A stretch of DNA of 64,000 nucleotides from an uncultured Lachnospiraceae bacterium (GTDB lineage Bacteria > Bacillota > Clostridia > Lachnospirales > Lachnospiraceae). The notes beneath the pieces were generated by a model, which saw only the letters and a program-made list of their open reading frames with translations, was not told the DNA's origin and did no database searches. The position numbers and the translations under genes were made by a program. Position 1 is the stretch's first letter. Each line of letters starts with the position of its first letter. The stretch is from assembly GCA_910577115.1 (NCBI GenBank), contig CAJTMC010000020.1:1-64000 (forward strand). Direction: 5' to 3'. Below, in pieces: positions 34,108 through 43,298 of the stretch.

Positions 34108-35001
34108 ATGAACAGACGTAATAACAGGCGCCCTGCCATGCAGAAGGAAAAATTAAGCATTATAGCAGCTTCTGTTTTTGTTTTGTCTGCACTTACGCTT
34201 GCCGGCGTATATATGTCGGCGAGGAGCAACACAAAGACTGAGGAGAACAAAATAGATTTTGCAAGGCTTGAGCAGGAACAATTAAATGATGGTACTACAC
34301 AGGAGAACGGCTCTGACACACACTTTGTTTCAGGAAACGCAAAAGCTGATCTGACAAAGGGGAATACAGGACTGACGGATACACGCTATGAGAATACACC
34401 GGAAATTGATATGTATGATTTAAGCGATAACAATGATATGGACGTTGACCCGAATTTCACAGAGGTAAATTCCGGAAATGTTTCAAACATCATGCCTGAA
34501 AATACCACGCTTGAAGGCTTAGAGGGTACGGACAAAGCAGCAGTGTTTATGAACGATGAAGAAGTTGCAGAGCCGTTGTCATTTGCGGGAACAGACGCAC
34601 TGACACTTCCGGTTGTGGGTGAAGTGCTTCTTGATTATAGTATGGACAAGGCAATTTATCATGCAACCATGCAGCAGTATAAGTACAATCCGGCACTTGT
34701 ACTGGCAGCGCCGGAGGGAACAGTCATAACAGCGGCTGCAGAAGGCATTGTAAAAAGTATTTACTATGATTCACAGACAGGAAACACAGTAACCTTTGAT
34801 GTAGGAGATGGATACGAACTCACGTACGGACAACTTGAGGAGCTTGCAGTAGCTGAAGGCGACAGAGTATCGGCAGGAGACTTAATCGGAAAAGTAGCGG
34901 CACCGACCATTTATTATTCGGAAGAAGGTTCCAATGTTTATTTTAAGCTGACGAAGGACGGGACACCAGTTGATCCTTTAACAAGAGGACAGGAGGACTA
35001 G
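34108..35001 (+). CDS. SpoIIQ-like M23 (LytM) family protein
   Basis: A 297-residue protein with one N-terminal helix (about 17-35), a disordered acidic linker and a C-terminal LytM domain (about 170-297: LTLPVVGEVLLDYSMD through VYFKLTKDGTPVDP). Zinc ligands look lost: the usual HxxxD, YxHL and HFE positions read YHATMQQYKY, YGQL and YFKL. This fits a non-enzymatic SpoIIQ that forms the channel to the mother cell during sporulation. AATGGAGG starts it, 80 bases after the SpoIID-like gene. Confidence 0.75.
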   Translation: MNRRNNRRPAMQKEKLSIIAASVFVLSALTLAGVYMSARSNTKTEENKIDFARLEQEQLNDGTTQENGSDTHFVSGNAKADLTKGNTGLTDTRYENTPEIDMYDLSDNNDMDVDPNFTEVNSGNVSNIMPENTTLEGLEGTDKAAVFMNDEEVAEPLSFAGTDALTLPVVGEVLLDYSMDKAIYHATMQQYKYNPALVLAAPEGTVITAAAEGIVKSIYYDSQTGNTVTFDVGDGYELTYGQLEELAVAEGDRVSAGDLIGKVAAPTIYYSEEGSNVYFKLTKDGTPVDPLTRGQED

Positions 35002-35008
35002 CAGTCTG

Positions 35009-36166
35009 ATGCTTTTATTGAAAAATGCGACAATCCGCAGTATGGCGAAAGCGGGGACATTTGATGGCAGTGTACTTATAAAGGACGGTAAGATTGCAGA
35101 GGTGTCAAATGAGATAGAGCTTCCTGAGTCTGCGGAGTGCGAGATAATAGATGTGAAACACCATTTGCTGATGCCCGGACTAATTGAGGCGCATTGTCAT
35201 ATGGGTATCACAGAGGAGAAGAAGGGGCAGGAGGGCGATGACTGTAACGAGACAGTGCATCCTGTAACTCCCATGCTCCGCTCCATAGACGCCATAAATA
35301 CAATGGATGCAGCCTTTTCGGACGCGGTAAGGGCGGGCATCACATCAGCAAACATCGGCCCCGGCAGCTCTAATGTTGTCGGAGGTCAATTTGCTGTGAT
35401 TAAGACATGTGGGAGACGGATAGACGATTTGATTTTGAAAATGCCTTCCGCAATGAAAGTTGCCTTTGGAGAAAACCCCAAGGTGAATTATATGGGAATG
35501 AATACCTCTCCGGCAACGCGTATGGCAATTGCAGGAATGCTGCGGAATGAGCTTGTAAATGCGAGGCAGTACCTTTCCGATTATGAAAAAAACAATACGT
35601 CGTATAACCTTCATTATGAGGCGTGGCGTCCTGTTTTTGAGAAAAAAATTCCACTGAAAGCACATGTGCACCGCGTTGATGATATCTTTACGGCCATTCG
35701 CATTGCGAAGGAATTTGATTTAAGAATGACGCTGGACCATTGCAGTGAAGGACACTTGATTGCAGAGGAGCTGGCGCAGGAAGCTTATCCCGCGATTGTC
35801 GGGCCGGACTTCACGACGCGGAATAAAATTGAAGTGCAGAATGTTGCGTTTAAGACAGCAGGGATACTTGCAAATGCAGGTGTAATGGTATCGATTACAA
35901 CAGACCACCCTGTATCGCTGATCCAGTCGCTTCCGCTTTGTGTAGGGCTGAGTGTCAAGCAGGGATTGTCACTTGAAGATGGGTACCGCGCAATGACAAT
36001 CAATGCGGCAAAGATGTGCGGTACGGACGACTGCGTGGGTACAATTGAGAAAGGGAAAGATGCCGATATTGCAATATTTGACGGAAACCCAATGGAAACA
36101 TTCACAAAAACGCTTATGACAATCATCGACGGAAAAGTGGTTTACAGAATGAAAGAATACGTGTAA
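35009..36166 (+). CDS. Amidohydrolase family protein
   Basis: A 385-residue metal-dependent hydrolase of the amidohydrolase superfamily. Metal-binding residues are visible in LIEAHCHMG near residue 60, in KAHVHRVDD and LDHCSEGH (about 215-250), and in TTDHPVS near residue 300. Closest overall resemblance is to imidazolonepropionase- and adenine-deaminase-like proteins of unknown substrate. It starts seven bases after the SpoIIQ-like stop, so it may be co-transcribed, although no functional link is obvious. Ribosome site AGGAGGAC overlaps the end of the previous gene. Confidence 0.8.
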   Translation: MLLLKNATIRSMAKAGTFDGSVLIKDGKIAEVSNEIELPESAECEIIDVKHHLLMPGLIEAHCHMGITEEKKGQEGDDCNETVHPVTPMLRSIDAINTMDAAFSDAVRAGITSANIGPGSSNVVGGQFAVIKTCGRRIDDLILKMPSAMKVAFGENPKVNYMGMNTSPATRMAIAGMLRNELVNARQYLSDYEKNNTSYNLHYEAWRPVFEKKIPLKAHVHRVDDIFTAIRIAKEFDLRMTLDHCSEGHLIAEELAQEAYPAIVGPDFTTRNKIEVQNVAFKTAGILANAGVMVSITTDHPVSLIQSLPLCVGLSVKQGLSLEDGYRAMTINAAKMCGTDDCVGTIEKGKDADIAIFDGNPMETFTKTLMTIIDGKVVYRMKEYV

Positions 36167-36235
36167 AATAATACTGTTAGCGTATGCTCAAATTGTGTAC
36201 GCGGAATGAATCGGGGAAAAGGTATTGTTGTTACA

Positions 36236-37657
36236 ATGAAGGAGAGAAATAGAAACAGGGTCATATCTTTAACGGTGGCTATATCGCTTGCGGTTTCGGG
36301 CTGTGGAAACAGTGTGCAGAGTAAAATGGAGCAGACGGGTGAGAATACACAGTCGGGGCAGGATATGATTCGGCAGTCAATATTTGGGCGCAAAGAAGAC
36401 TTTGGCGCCCTTTTGGTGAATCAGGGAATTGAATTGCCTGTAAGCTCTGCGAAGGTTTTTGTCAATCAGGCAGGCTATATTTCAGACCGCGATAAAAAAG
36501 TGATATTTTGGGGAAAACAGATCGGCAGTACATTTCGCGTCATCAATCGGAAGGACAAGTCGGTTGTATACACCGGACAGATAGAAACGGGAAAGAGTGA
36601 TGCGTTGAGCGGAAACTATTTGAGTGCGGGCGATTTTTCCGAGGTCACAGAGACAGGAACCTATTACATAGAAACGGATATTGTCGGACAGTCCTATCCT
36701 TTTCACATTACTCAGGATGGATACGAAAATATGTTTGTCGGCATACTCAGGAATATGCGGGACGTACCGCTTACAGAAAGTGTGCAAGGAGTATGCGATA
36801 CCAGCTTTGGCATGCATGCAATTATGTATGCCATGCAGTGCAACGGCGCACTGATTGAGGAAGCGTATCAGTATTTTGATGAGAATGAGAAGGACAGTCA
36901 ACTTGTGACGCAGCTTTTGTACTTTGCAAGCTGGCTGATGGAACAACAGCGTACGGACGGCAGCCTTTATGGCGATTATGAAGCGACGGCGGCTTTTTGC
37001 GGTATTATGGTGATGCTTAGAGATATGTTTGGCAGGTATGAGGTGAGTGTGTCAAAAGAGTATCAGGAAGCGTCTGATAGGGCGTGGGCGTGGATGGAAC
37101 AGCAGGACTGCAACACAGATGCCAGAAAAAGCGCTCGTTTTTATGCGGCTTCACAGCTTTTTAGGGCGGTATACAGTGATGAATATAAAGAGATTACCGA
37201 GGCGTTTTTGTGGGAGAAGAATGCGAATTATTCGACGGAGCGGTTTGTCTTTTACGGCGTGATTGCGTATGTCAGTGCCAGTGAGAACACAGACAGGGAT
37301 TTGTGTACGCATATTATGAAGGATTTGGTTGACCAAAACGAGCTTGCGGGAAATGAAGCGCAAAATGACGATTTTTTTGGAACAGGTAAACGTACGGTGT
37401 ACAACAATCTTTATAATATGCTGCTGATATCCTTTATCAATTATATCACGCCGAGTAAGGAATACACAGAGATTATTGAGAATACCATACAATATATGGG
37501 AGGTCTGAATGAGAATGGCGTATGTTATATTGACGGGGGCGGCGTTTGGAAGGAGCTTTCGGAGACAGCCGACAGAAATCTGGAATGGAATGGGATATTG
37601 CTTTTTGGCATGAGTGATATGCTGAAGAATCTGATTGACATAGAGAAGAACTGGTAA
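36236..37657 (+). CDS. GH9-like lipoprotein with N-terminal Ig-like domain
   Basis: A 473-residue exported lipoprotein with lipobox AVSGC. Residues about 65-160 (VFVNQAGYISDRDKKVIFWG) match the Ig-like domain that precedes GH9 catalytic domains. The helical remainder resembles a six-hairpin barrel, but the GH9 DAGDYGKY catalytic motif is absent. It may bind glucan at the surface or have another activity. The start is uncertain: ATG 36236 or ATG 36206, neither with a strong ribosome site. Confidence 0.6.
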   Translation: MKERNRNRVISLTVAISLAVSGCGNSVQSKMEQTGENTQSGQDMIRQSIFGRKEDFGALLVNQGIELPVSSAKVFVNQAGYISDRDKKVIFWGKQIGSTFRVINRKDKSVVYTGQIETGKSDALSGNYLSAGDFSEVTETGTYYIETDIVGQSYPFHITQDGYENMFVGILRNMRDVPLTESVQGVCDTSFGMHAIMYAMQCNGALIEEAYQYFDENEKDSQLVTQLLYFASWLMEQQRTDGSLYGDYEATAAFCGIMVMLRDMFGRYEVSVSKEYQEASDRAWAWMEQQDCNTDARKSARFYAASQLFRAVYSDEYKEITEAFLWEKNANYSTERFVFYGVIAYVSASENTDRDLCTHIMKDLVDQNELAGNEAQNDDFFGTGKRTVYNNLYNMLLISFINYITPSKEYTEIIENTIQYMGGLNENGVCYIDGGGVWKELSETADRNLEWNGILLFGMSDMLKNLIDIEKNW

Positions 37658-37708
37658 CGGAATTTGAGAGAGATTGGCTTTACTGTGGTTTAGAATGGGA
37701 GGTTTCAG

Positions 37709-38752
37709 ATGGATATTGTAATATTAGCAGGCGGAATCAGTACGGAGCGGGACGTATCTCTTGTGACGGGGACAATGATTTATCATGCGCTTCAAAATAA
37801 GGGACACAGGCTTGTGCTGCTTGACGTGTATTTGGGATATGAGGAAGGCATAGAGAACATTTTTGCACAGGAACGAGACTGGAGTGAAAATTTTGGCACG
37901 ATTTCGGAAATAAACCCCGATATTCGTGCAATTAAGGCAATGCGGAAGGGCAATCCGGAATGTGCAGTCGGCCCCAATGTCATTGACATCTGCCAGCAGG
38001 CGGATATTGTTTTTTTGGCGCTTCATGGACAGAACGGGGAGGACGGAAAAATTCAGGCAATGTTTGATTTGCTTGATATTAAATATACAGGAACAGATTA
38101 TTTGTCAAGTGCGCTTGCTATGGATAAGGCGATCTCGAAAGAGATTTTCAAACAGTTTAAGATTCCGACGCCGAAGGGGATTGTGGTTTCGAGGACGGAA
38201 AGATATATGGCAGATGTGTGGACTATTTATCCATGCATCGTAAAGGTAAATTGCGGCGGCTCAAGCGTCGGCGTTTACATAGCGCATGACAGAACGGAGC
38301 TTGAGGAGGCCCTGGATAAAGCATTTGCGCTTGACCATACGGCTATTATTGAACAATACATAGACGGAAGGGAGTTTTCCGTAGGAGTGTTGGACGGCAA
38401 GGCACTTCCGATTATTGAGATTGCACCGAAGGTGGGATTTTACGATTATAAAAATAAATATCAGGCAGGCTCTACGGTAGAGACATGTCCGGCTGAGCTT
38501 AATGCGAATGTGGCGAGGGCTATGCAGGCGTGTGCGGAAACCGTTTACAGGGCGCTCCGCCTAAAGACATATGCGCGTATGGATTTTCGTATGGACCCAA
38601 GTTTTAATTTTTACTGCCTTGAGGCGAATACGCTGCCTGGAATGACGCCGACATCACTGTTGCCACAGGAGGCTGCGGCGGTGGGAATGGATTTTCCTGC
38701 GCTGTGCCAGCGGATCATTGATATTTCAATGAAGAAATATGAGGAACAGTAG
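37709..38752 (+). CDS. ddl: D-alanine--D-alanine ligase
   Basis: A 347-residue ATP-grasp ligase. N-terminal LAGGISTERDVSLVTG, the ATP-binding VKVNCGGSSVGV, IIEQYIDGREFSVGVL and the C-terminal CLEANTLPGMTPTSL are all Ddl landmarks. It makes the D-Ala-D-Ala dipeptide for cell-wall precursor; the next gene, murF, attaches that dipeptide. Divergent residues in the N-terminal part leave a D-Ala-D-X variant possible but not indicated. GGGAGG precedes the ATG. Confidence 0.85.
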   Translation: MDIVILAGGISTERDVSLVTGTMIYHALQNKGHRLVLLDVYLGYEEGIENIFAQERDWSENFGTISEINPDIRAIKAMRKGNPECAVGPNVIDICQQADIVFLALHGQNGEDGKIQAMFDLLDIKYTGTDYLSSALAMDKAISKEIFKQFKIPTPKGIVVSRTERYMADVWTIYPCIVKVNCGGSSVGVYIAHDRTELEEALDKAFALDHTAIIEQYIDGREFSVGVLDGKALPIIEIAPKVGFYDYKNKYQAGSTVETCPAELNANVARAMQACAETVYRALRLKTYARMDFRMDPSFNFYCLEANTLPGMTPTSLLPQEAAAVGMDFPALCQRIIDISMKKYEEQ

Positions 38753-38765
38753 AATGGAGATTGCT

Positions 38766-40169
38766 ATGAAGAATATGACACTGGGAAATATTGCGCAGGC
38801 TGTGGGCGGTACACTTCATATGGAAGGTGCGCCGGCAGGTGTTTTGGAAGATGTCACAGAGGCGCTTGGCGTGGTACATGACTCAAGACAGGTGGAGAAG
38901 GGATATATATTTCTTGCAACCTCGGGAGAGCATGCAGACGGGCACAGCTTTATTGACAGTGTGTTTGAGAAAGGGGCGCTTGGTGTGATTTGTGAGAAGG
39001 CGCCCAAAAATCCCAAAGGGGCATATATTCTTGTAAAGGACAGCTTTCAGGCGTTAAAGGATATGGCGGAGTTTTATCTTGACGGATTGGACGTCAAGGT
39101 GGTCGGCATTACGGGAAGCGTCGGAAAGACCAGCACGAAGGAGTTTGTGGCAAGCGTACTTTCCAAAGGCTATCGGGTGCATAAAACGGAAGGCAATTAT
39201 AATAATGAAATCGGACTTCCGCTTACGGTGCTCAAGATTCGCGAAGACTGTCAGGTAGCGGTATTGGAGATGGGCATCAGTGATTTTGGCGAGATGCACA
39301 GACTGAGCAGGATTGCCAAACCTGACATTTGTGTCATAACGAATATCGGGCAGTGCCACCTTGAAACGTTGGGGTCGCGTGACGGGATATTGAAGGCAAA
39401 GACGGAAATGTTTGATTTTATGAAGGAAAACGCGGGGATTTGCCTTAATGGAGATGATGACAAGCTTGTTACGATCAGGGAAGTAAGGGGCGTGAAACCG
39501 CTGTTATTTGGCAGTAACAGCACATATGACGTCTATGCGGACGGATATGAAAACAAAGGACTTGACGGCAGCAGTGTGACAATACATATTAATCAGGAAG
39601 AAATGACTGCTGATTTTCGGGCGGAAATTCCGCTTCCCGGAGGGCATATGGTGTATAATGCACTTGCGGCGACGTCGGTGGGGACACTTTTGGGACTTGA
39701 CGCAGAGCAAATCAGGCAGGGCATCAGCGAGGTAGAGCCTGTGGGAGGCAGAAGCCATATTATACATGGAAAGCGTTTTACGGTGATTGACGACTGTTAT
39801 AATGCCAATCCTGTGTCAATGAAGGCGGCGCTGGACTTGCTTGTCATGTCTGATTTGACGGTCAGCCCGCGGCGTGTGGCGATTCTGGGTGATATGTTTG
39901 AGCTTGGGAAAAATGAGCGGGAGCTGCACGCGGAGGTGGGGAGATATGCGAGAGCCAGCGATATTCATGTGCTGATTTGCGTAGGCGTGTTGAGCAAAAG
40001 CATGTATGAGGCGGCAGTCAGCATGGAAAATATCGGACAGAAGTTGTATTATTTTGAGGATAAGGATTCTATGATTTGTGAGCTGGAAGGTATTTTGCGG
40101 GATCAGGATACGGTGCTGGTAAAGGCATCTCATGGAATGCATTTTGAGGAAGTCGTGGCTTGTCTGTGA
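38766..40169 (+). CDS. murF: UDP-N-acetylmuramoyl-tripeptide--D-alanyl-D-alanine ligase
   Basis: A 467-residue Mur ligase. The P-loop is GITGSVGKTSTKEFV near residue 113; GNYNNEIGLPLTVL and DDCYNANPVSMKAAL are MurF-specific. It adds D-Ala-D-Ala to UDP-MurNAc-tripeptide in peptidoglycan synthesis. ATG 38766 has AATGGAG seven bases upstream; an in-frame start at 38754 is possible. It follows ddl by 13 bases, so consecutive pathway steps are co-expressed. Confidence 0.9.
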   Translation: MKNMTLGNIAQAVGGTLHMEGAPAGVLEDVTEALGVVHDSRQVEKGYIFLATSGEHADGHSFIDSVFEKGALGVICEKAPKNPKGAYILVKDSFQALKDMAEFYLDGLDVKVVGITGSVGKTSTKEFVASVLSKGYRVHKTEGNYNNEIGLPLTVLKIREDCQVAVLEMGISDFGEMHRLSRIAKPDICVITNIGQCHLETLGSRDGILKAKTEMFDFMKENAGICLNGDDDKLVTIREVRGVKPLLFGSNSTYDVYADGYENKGLDGSSVTIHINQEEMTADFRAEIPLPGGHMVYNALAATSVGTLLGLDAEQIRQGISEVEPVGGRSHIIHGKRFTVIDDCYNANPVSMKAALDLLVMSDLTVSPRRVAILGDMFELGKNERELHAEVGRYARASDIHVLICVGVLSKSMYEAAVSMENIGQKLYYFEDKDSMICELEGILRDQDTVLVKASHGMHFEEVVACL

Positions 40170-40186
40170 AATTTCTTACCGACATT

Positions 40187-40215
40187 AAAAAAGACTTCGG
40201 CGGGGAACCGAAGCC
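40187..40215 (-). terminator. Minus-strand terminator-like hairpin
   Basis: GACTTCGG (40193-40200) and CCGAAGCC (40208-40215) pair except at one position. On the minus strand the stem is followed by TTTTTTAA. It could end transcripts that run through from the aminotransferase gene. On the plus strand there is no U-run. Confidence 0.5.
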
Positions 40216-40362
40216 TCAAAAAAGGGGAAGGGTATGTTTCCTGTTAACAATTCTTATCATACAGAATAAATGTGTCCAAAGAACGTAGATTTTGTGAAAA
40301 AAGTGTGAAATCATCGGGACAAAAATTGGATTAAAAATCCAAAGGGAATGTTTCGAAAACTA

Positions 40363-40391
40363 TTTACTTTAATGTAAAAATACTTTATAAT
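40363..40391 (+). promoter_or_regulatory. Promoter of the small HTH gene
   Basis: TTTACT (40363-40368), 17-base spacer, TATAAT (40386-40391), 27 bases before the AAGGAG ribosome site of the gene at 40433. Confidence 0.75.
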
Positions 40392-40432
40392 CAGCATAGA
40401 AAATATGTTCGAGAATAAAGGAGATGTTACAG

Positions 40433-40765
40433 ATGAGTAAACCACAACCGCAATATACTTCTATGGATATGATTTTGACAGGGCAGTTGATTAAAAGGCT
40501 TGTAAGTGAGGCAGGATATTCTGTTTCCGAGGTACAAAACAGGCTCGGACTTTCCTGCCCGCAGCCCATTTACCGCTGGTATAAGGGGAAGAACCTGCCG
40601 TCTGTGGATAATCTTTTTATGCTGAGCAGTATGCTTGGGCTGCATATGGAGGATTTTTTGATTCAAAAGGACGAGGAATTAGACCTCATTAGCATAAGGG
40701 AAAATAAATTCATTTATAAGCGGCTTTTGGAATATACCAAAAAATTTCTTGCTAATGCCGGATAA
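40433..40765 (+). CDS. XRE-family helix-turn-helix protein
   Basis: A 110-residue protein. Residues about 12-70 (GQLIKRLVSEAGYSVSEVQNR, then RWYKGKNLPSVDNLFMLSSM) form a variant HTH domain. The tail is helical and probably used for dimerisation. AAGGAG and a good promoter mark the start at 40433. Its last 14 bases overlap the end of the aminotransferase gene on the opposite strand. Targets are unknown. Confidence 0.75.
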   Translation: MSKPQPQYTSMDMILTGQLIKRLVSEAGYSVSEVQNRLGLSCPQPIYRWYKGKNLPSVDNLFMLSSMLGLHMEDFLIQKDEELDLISIRENKFIYKRLLEYTKKFLANAG

Positions 40766-41924
40766 TACCGCTCTTGTCAATGACATCAATTATTTCGCGG
40801 AGCGTTTCAACAGGAAGCACGAGCGCAAAGCGCACATAGCCTTCTCCCATACTGCCGAAAGCGTCTCCGGGCGTGCAGATGACGCCTGTCCGTTCTATGA
40901 GCTCCAGACAGAATTCCTGCGACGTATTGAAGTTGGGCGGGATTTTTGCCCATGCAAACATTGTGCCCTCGCTTTTTCGCACGTCCCAGCCAATTTCGCG
41001 CAGACCATTGTACAGAACATCGCGCCGCTCCTGGTATTTCAGGCACTGTGCCTTGACGCCGTCTAAAGGCCCTGTGAGTGCCGCGATAGCGGCGTGCTGT
41101 GTCGGAAGAAACATACCGAAATCGTATTGTGAGCGCAGCAGCTTGACGGCATTGATTACGTCTTTATTTCCGATTAAGAAGGAAACTCGTGCACCCGTAA
41201 GGTTAAAGGATTTGGAGAGTGAGAAAAGCTCAACGCCAAGCTCCTTTGCTTCGGGAAATTCCAAAAACGAACCGCCGTATACACCGTCATAGATGATGTC
41301 CGAATAGGCGTTGTCATGAACAATGATGATATTATATTTTTTGGCAAACGCAATCAGCTCCTTGTAAAATGTGCGCGGTGCGACTGCACAGACCGGATTG
41401 TACGGATAGGAGACCATAATGTATTTTGCGCGTCTTGCAATCTCTTCGGGGATATCGTCAAATCGCGGAATGAACTGATTTTCTTCCTTCAAATCATAAA
41501 AATACTGTTCGGCATATCCAAAATACGCGCCGACCTCGAAGACCGGATAACCGGGATTGGGAAGGAGTACCACGTCACCCTCATTGCAGAGAGCCATGCC
41601 GATATGTGCAATGCCTTCCTGTGAACCGTTAACGGAAGTGATTTCGTCTGCGGAAAGTTCCACACCGAAACGCTTTTTATAATAGCCCTGAACGGCGGCT
41701 GTCAATTCCGGCAGATCCTTTAGGGCATAATGGAAATTGTCGGGATCCTTGGCGGCATTGATCAGCGCCTCCTGAATATGCCCAAACACAGGAAAATCAG
41801 GTGTTCCCACAGAGAGGTTGTAGACCTTTTTCCCTTCCTTGATTAATTCATCTTTTTTTGCGTCCAAAGCAGCAAAAATTCCTGTCTGAAAATGTGCAAG
41901 ACGTTTTGATGGTTCGACATTCAT
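40752..41924 (-). CDS. PLP-dependent aminotransferase, class I/II fold
   Basis: A 390-residue fold-type I aminotransferase. The PLP lysine is in SLSKSFNLTGARVSF (about residue 233), the cofactor-binding Asp/Tyr in HDNAYSDIIYDG, and GTMFAWAKIP, VICTPGDAFG and YVRFALVLP complete the pattern. Similarity is highest to LL-diaminopimelate and alanine aminotransferase-like enzymes (DapL/AlaA branch). The exact substrate cannot be assigned. It is the last gene of a minus-strand run that begins with the vitamin B6 kinase. Confidence 0.85.
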   Translation of the reverse strand: MNVEPSKRLAHFQTGIFAALDAKKDELIKEGKKVYNLSVGTPDFPVFGHIQEALINAAKDPDNFHYALKDLPELTAAVQGYYKKRFGVELSADEITSVNGSQEGIAHIGMALCNEGDVVLLPNPGYPVFEVGAYFGYAEQYFYDLKEENQFIPRFDDIPEEIARRAKYIMVSYPYNPVCAVAPRTFYKELIAFAKKYNIIIVHDNAYSDIIYDGVYGGSFLEFPEAKELGVELFSLSKSFNLTGARVSFLIGNKDVINAVKLLRSQYDFGMFLPTQHAAIAALTGPLDGVKAQCLKYQERRDVLYNGLREIGWDVRKSEGTMFAWAKIPPNFNTSQEFCLELIERTGVICTPGDAFGSMGEGYVRFALVLPVETLREIIDVIDKSGIIRH

Positions 41925-41977
41925 ATTGTACTTCCCTTTCTTTTTATGGTATCAAAAGTGCATTCACGTAAAACTAC

Positions 41978-42028
41978 GAAACACCCATTTGATGTAGGAC
42001 AATAAATTATCGCCTGCATGGGTGTTTC
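41978..42028 (-). terminator. Hairpin between the radical SAM and aminotransferase genes
   Basis: GAAACACCCAT (41978-41988) and ATGGGTGTTTC (42018-42028) form perfect 11-bp arms around a 29-base loop. On the minus strand a weak T-rich tract follows. It may terminate the radical SAM transcript. Confidence 0.5.
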
Positions 42029-42047
42029 AATGTAAAAAATGATAAAA

Positions 42048-42644
42048 CTAACTGTATTTGCGTATCTTAAGATAAATTCCGCGTTCGTCGGCAATCTGCT
42101 GACATTGGGCAATTTCTTCCTCCGGAAGGACATCTACGATGGAAAGCTGTGTATGCGCAAATGACGCTTGTGCGAGTGATGCAAATTCGAGCAGTGCAGG
42201 AAATGCATTTTCAAACTGTGGTCTTGTTACGGCATCATACTTTTCGGCAGTCGGTGCGTTCAGACTAATCGAAACGCTGTCAATCACTCCGGAAAGCGCG
42301 GGAACGATATTTCGCTTATGATAGAGATTTCCCAGTCCGTTGGTGTTCAAACGGATGTTCATGCCGTAAGTTTCTTTTGCATATCTGGCGCTTTCCAGCA
42401 AAATGTCAAGTGCACAGGTCGGTTCGCCGTAACCGCAGAATACAAGTTCATTATATCCCGTAAAGTCGAAATTGTCCATAGCTGTCTTGATTTCTTCCAG
42501 CGTCGGGTCTTTTTGGTGCCACAGCGTTTCGGCATCGCCGACGCCGTTTTTTAAGGAGCGCACGCAGAACGTACAGCTGCAGTCGCACTTGTTTGTAATA
42601 TTTGCGTACACTTGGTTTTTATAGGTATATAAAATATCTGCCAT
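42048..42644 (-). CDS. Radical SAM protein (TatD-associated type)
   Basis: A 198-residue short radical SAM protein. The cluster motif is CDCSCTFCVR at about residues 18-27, giving CxxxCxxC with Cys18, Cys22 and Cys25 or an offset of it. GYGEPT is the SAM-binding GGE-like motif and LNTNGLGN follows. It matches the small family found beside TatD nucleases, although no tatD gene is present here. No extra cluster domain exists. Function unknown. The start at 42644 follows GAAAGGCAG. Confidence 0.8.
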   Translation of the reverse strand: MADILYTYKNQVYANITNKCDCSCTFCVRSLKNGVGDAETLWHQKDPTLEEIKTAMDNFDFTGYNELVFCGYGEPTCALDILLESARYAKETYGMNIRLNTNGLGNLYHKRNIVPALSGVIDSVSISLNAPTAEKYDAVTRPQFENAFPALLEFASLAQASFAHTQLSIVDVLPEEEIAQCQQIADERGIYLKIRKYS

Positions 42645-42713
42645 TCTTGTTCTGCCTTTCTTTCTTTTTGATAATGCGGTTTGCCATTCCATACGTCCGA
42701 ATGGGCATTGTGA

Positions 42714-43256
42714 TTATAATTGATTGTTCAGTCTGCTTTTAATATGTACTTTATCAAGCGCCATGCCAAATATAAGGAAGAAGACCGCGCTTCCGCCGGA
42801 CTGAATCAGGCTGCCTGACATAGATGCGATAAATGCGCTGCTGAGTGTGCCAAAAAGGATATACTCGGCAAAGAAGTAGCTTATGCCGGAGATGAAGTAA
42901 GCGATTACGGCAGCGATAATGTTTCTCGGTGTGATGATTTTTGCCGATTTGTTTGTAAAAGGAATGGTAATCAGCATTTTGATGATAATTGTTGCAGGTG
43001 CCCACATAGGCGAAGTCATCAGGTCTGCAAGACCGCCGCCGATTGCTGCCGCCGCAAGCGCGTATGGGGTGGGGAGCAGTGTGGCTGCGATGTAGATGAG
43101 GGAGTCGCCAAAGTGGATATATCCGCCGTTTACCCCCACCGGAATGTGACAGATATAAGCTGTCATCAGCGCAATCATTGCCGCCATTAGTCCCGTCAGT
43201 GTGATGTAACGCATTTTAACGGACTGCGTTCCTTTTGTCTTTGTTGTTGTTTTCAT
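42714..43256 (-). CDS. ECF-type transporter substrate-specificity protein (TIGR04002-like)
   Basis: A 180-residue membrane protein with about six helices. GYIHFGDSLIYIAATLLP and AAAIGGGLADL are typical of ECF S-components. It lies 42 bases after the pyridoxal kinase gene on the same strand, so vitamin B6 uptake is the natural guess, by analogy with PdxU. No energising ECF A or T gene is present, as expected for S-components that share a central module. GGAGGAG precedes the ATG. Confidence 0.7.
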   Translation of the reverse strand: MKTTTKTKGTQSVKMRYITLTGLMAAMIALMTAYICHIPVGVNGGYIHFGDSLIYIAATLLPTPYALAAAAIGGGLADLMTSPMWAPATIIIKMLITIPFTNKSAKIITPRNIIAAVIAYFISGISYFFAEYILFGTLSSAFIASMSGSLIQSGGSAVFFLIFGMALDKVHIKSRLNNQL

Positions 43257-43298
43257 AATGATTCTCCTCCTTATGATGGATTTTTTAGATTAATATTT

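Noticed and set aside
36188..36212. Copy of the palindromic repeat (GCGTA...TACGC with CAAATTGTG)
   Set aside because: Only five-base arms and no AATGGAG ribosome site; similarity could be chance.
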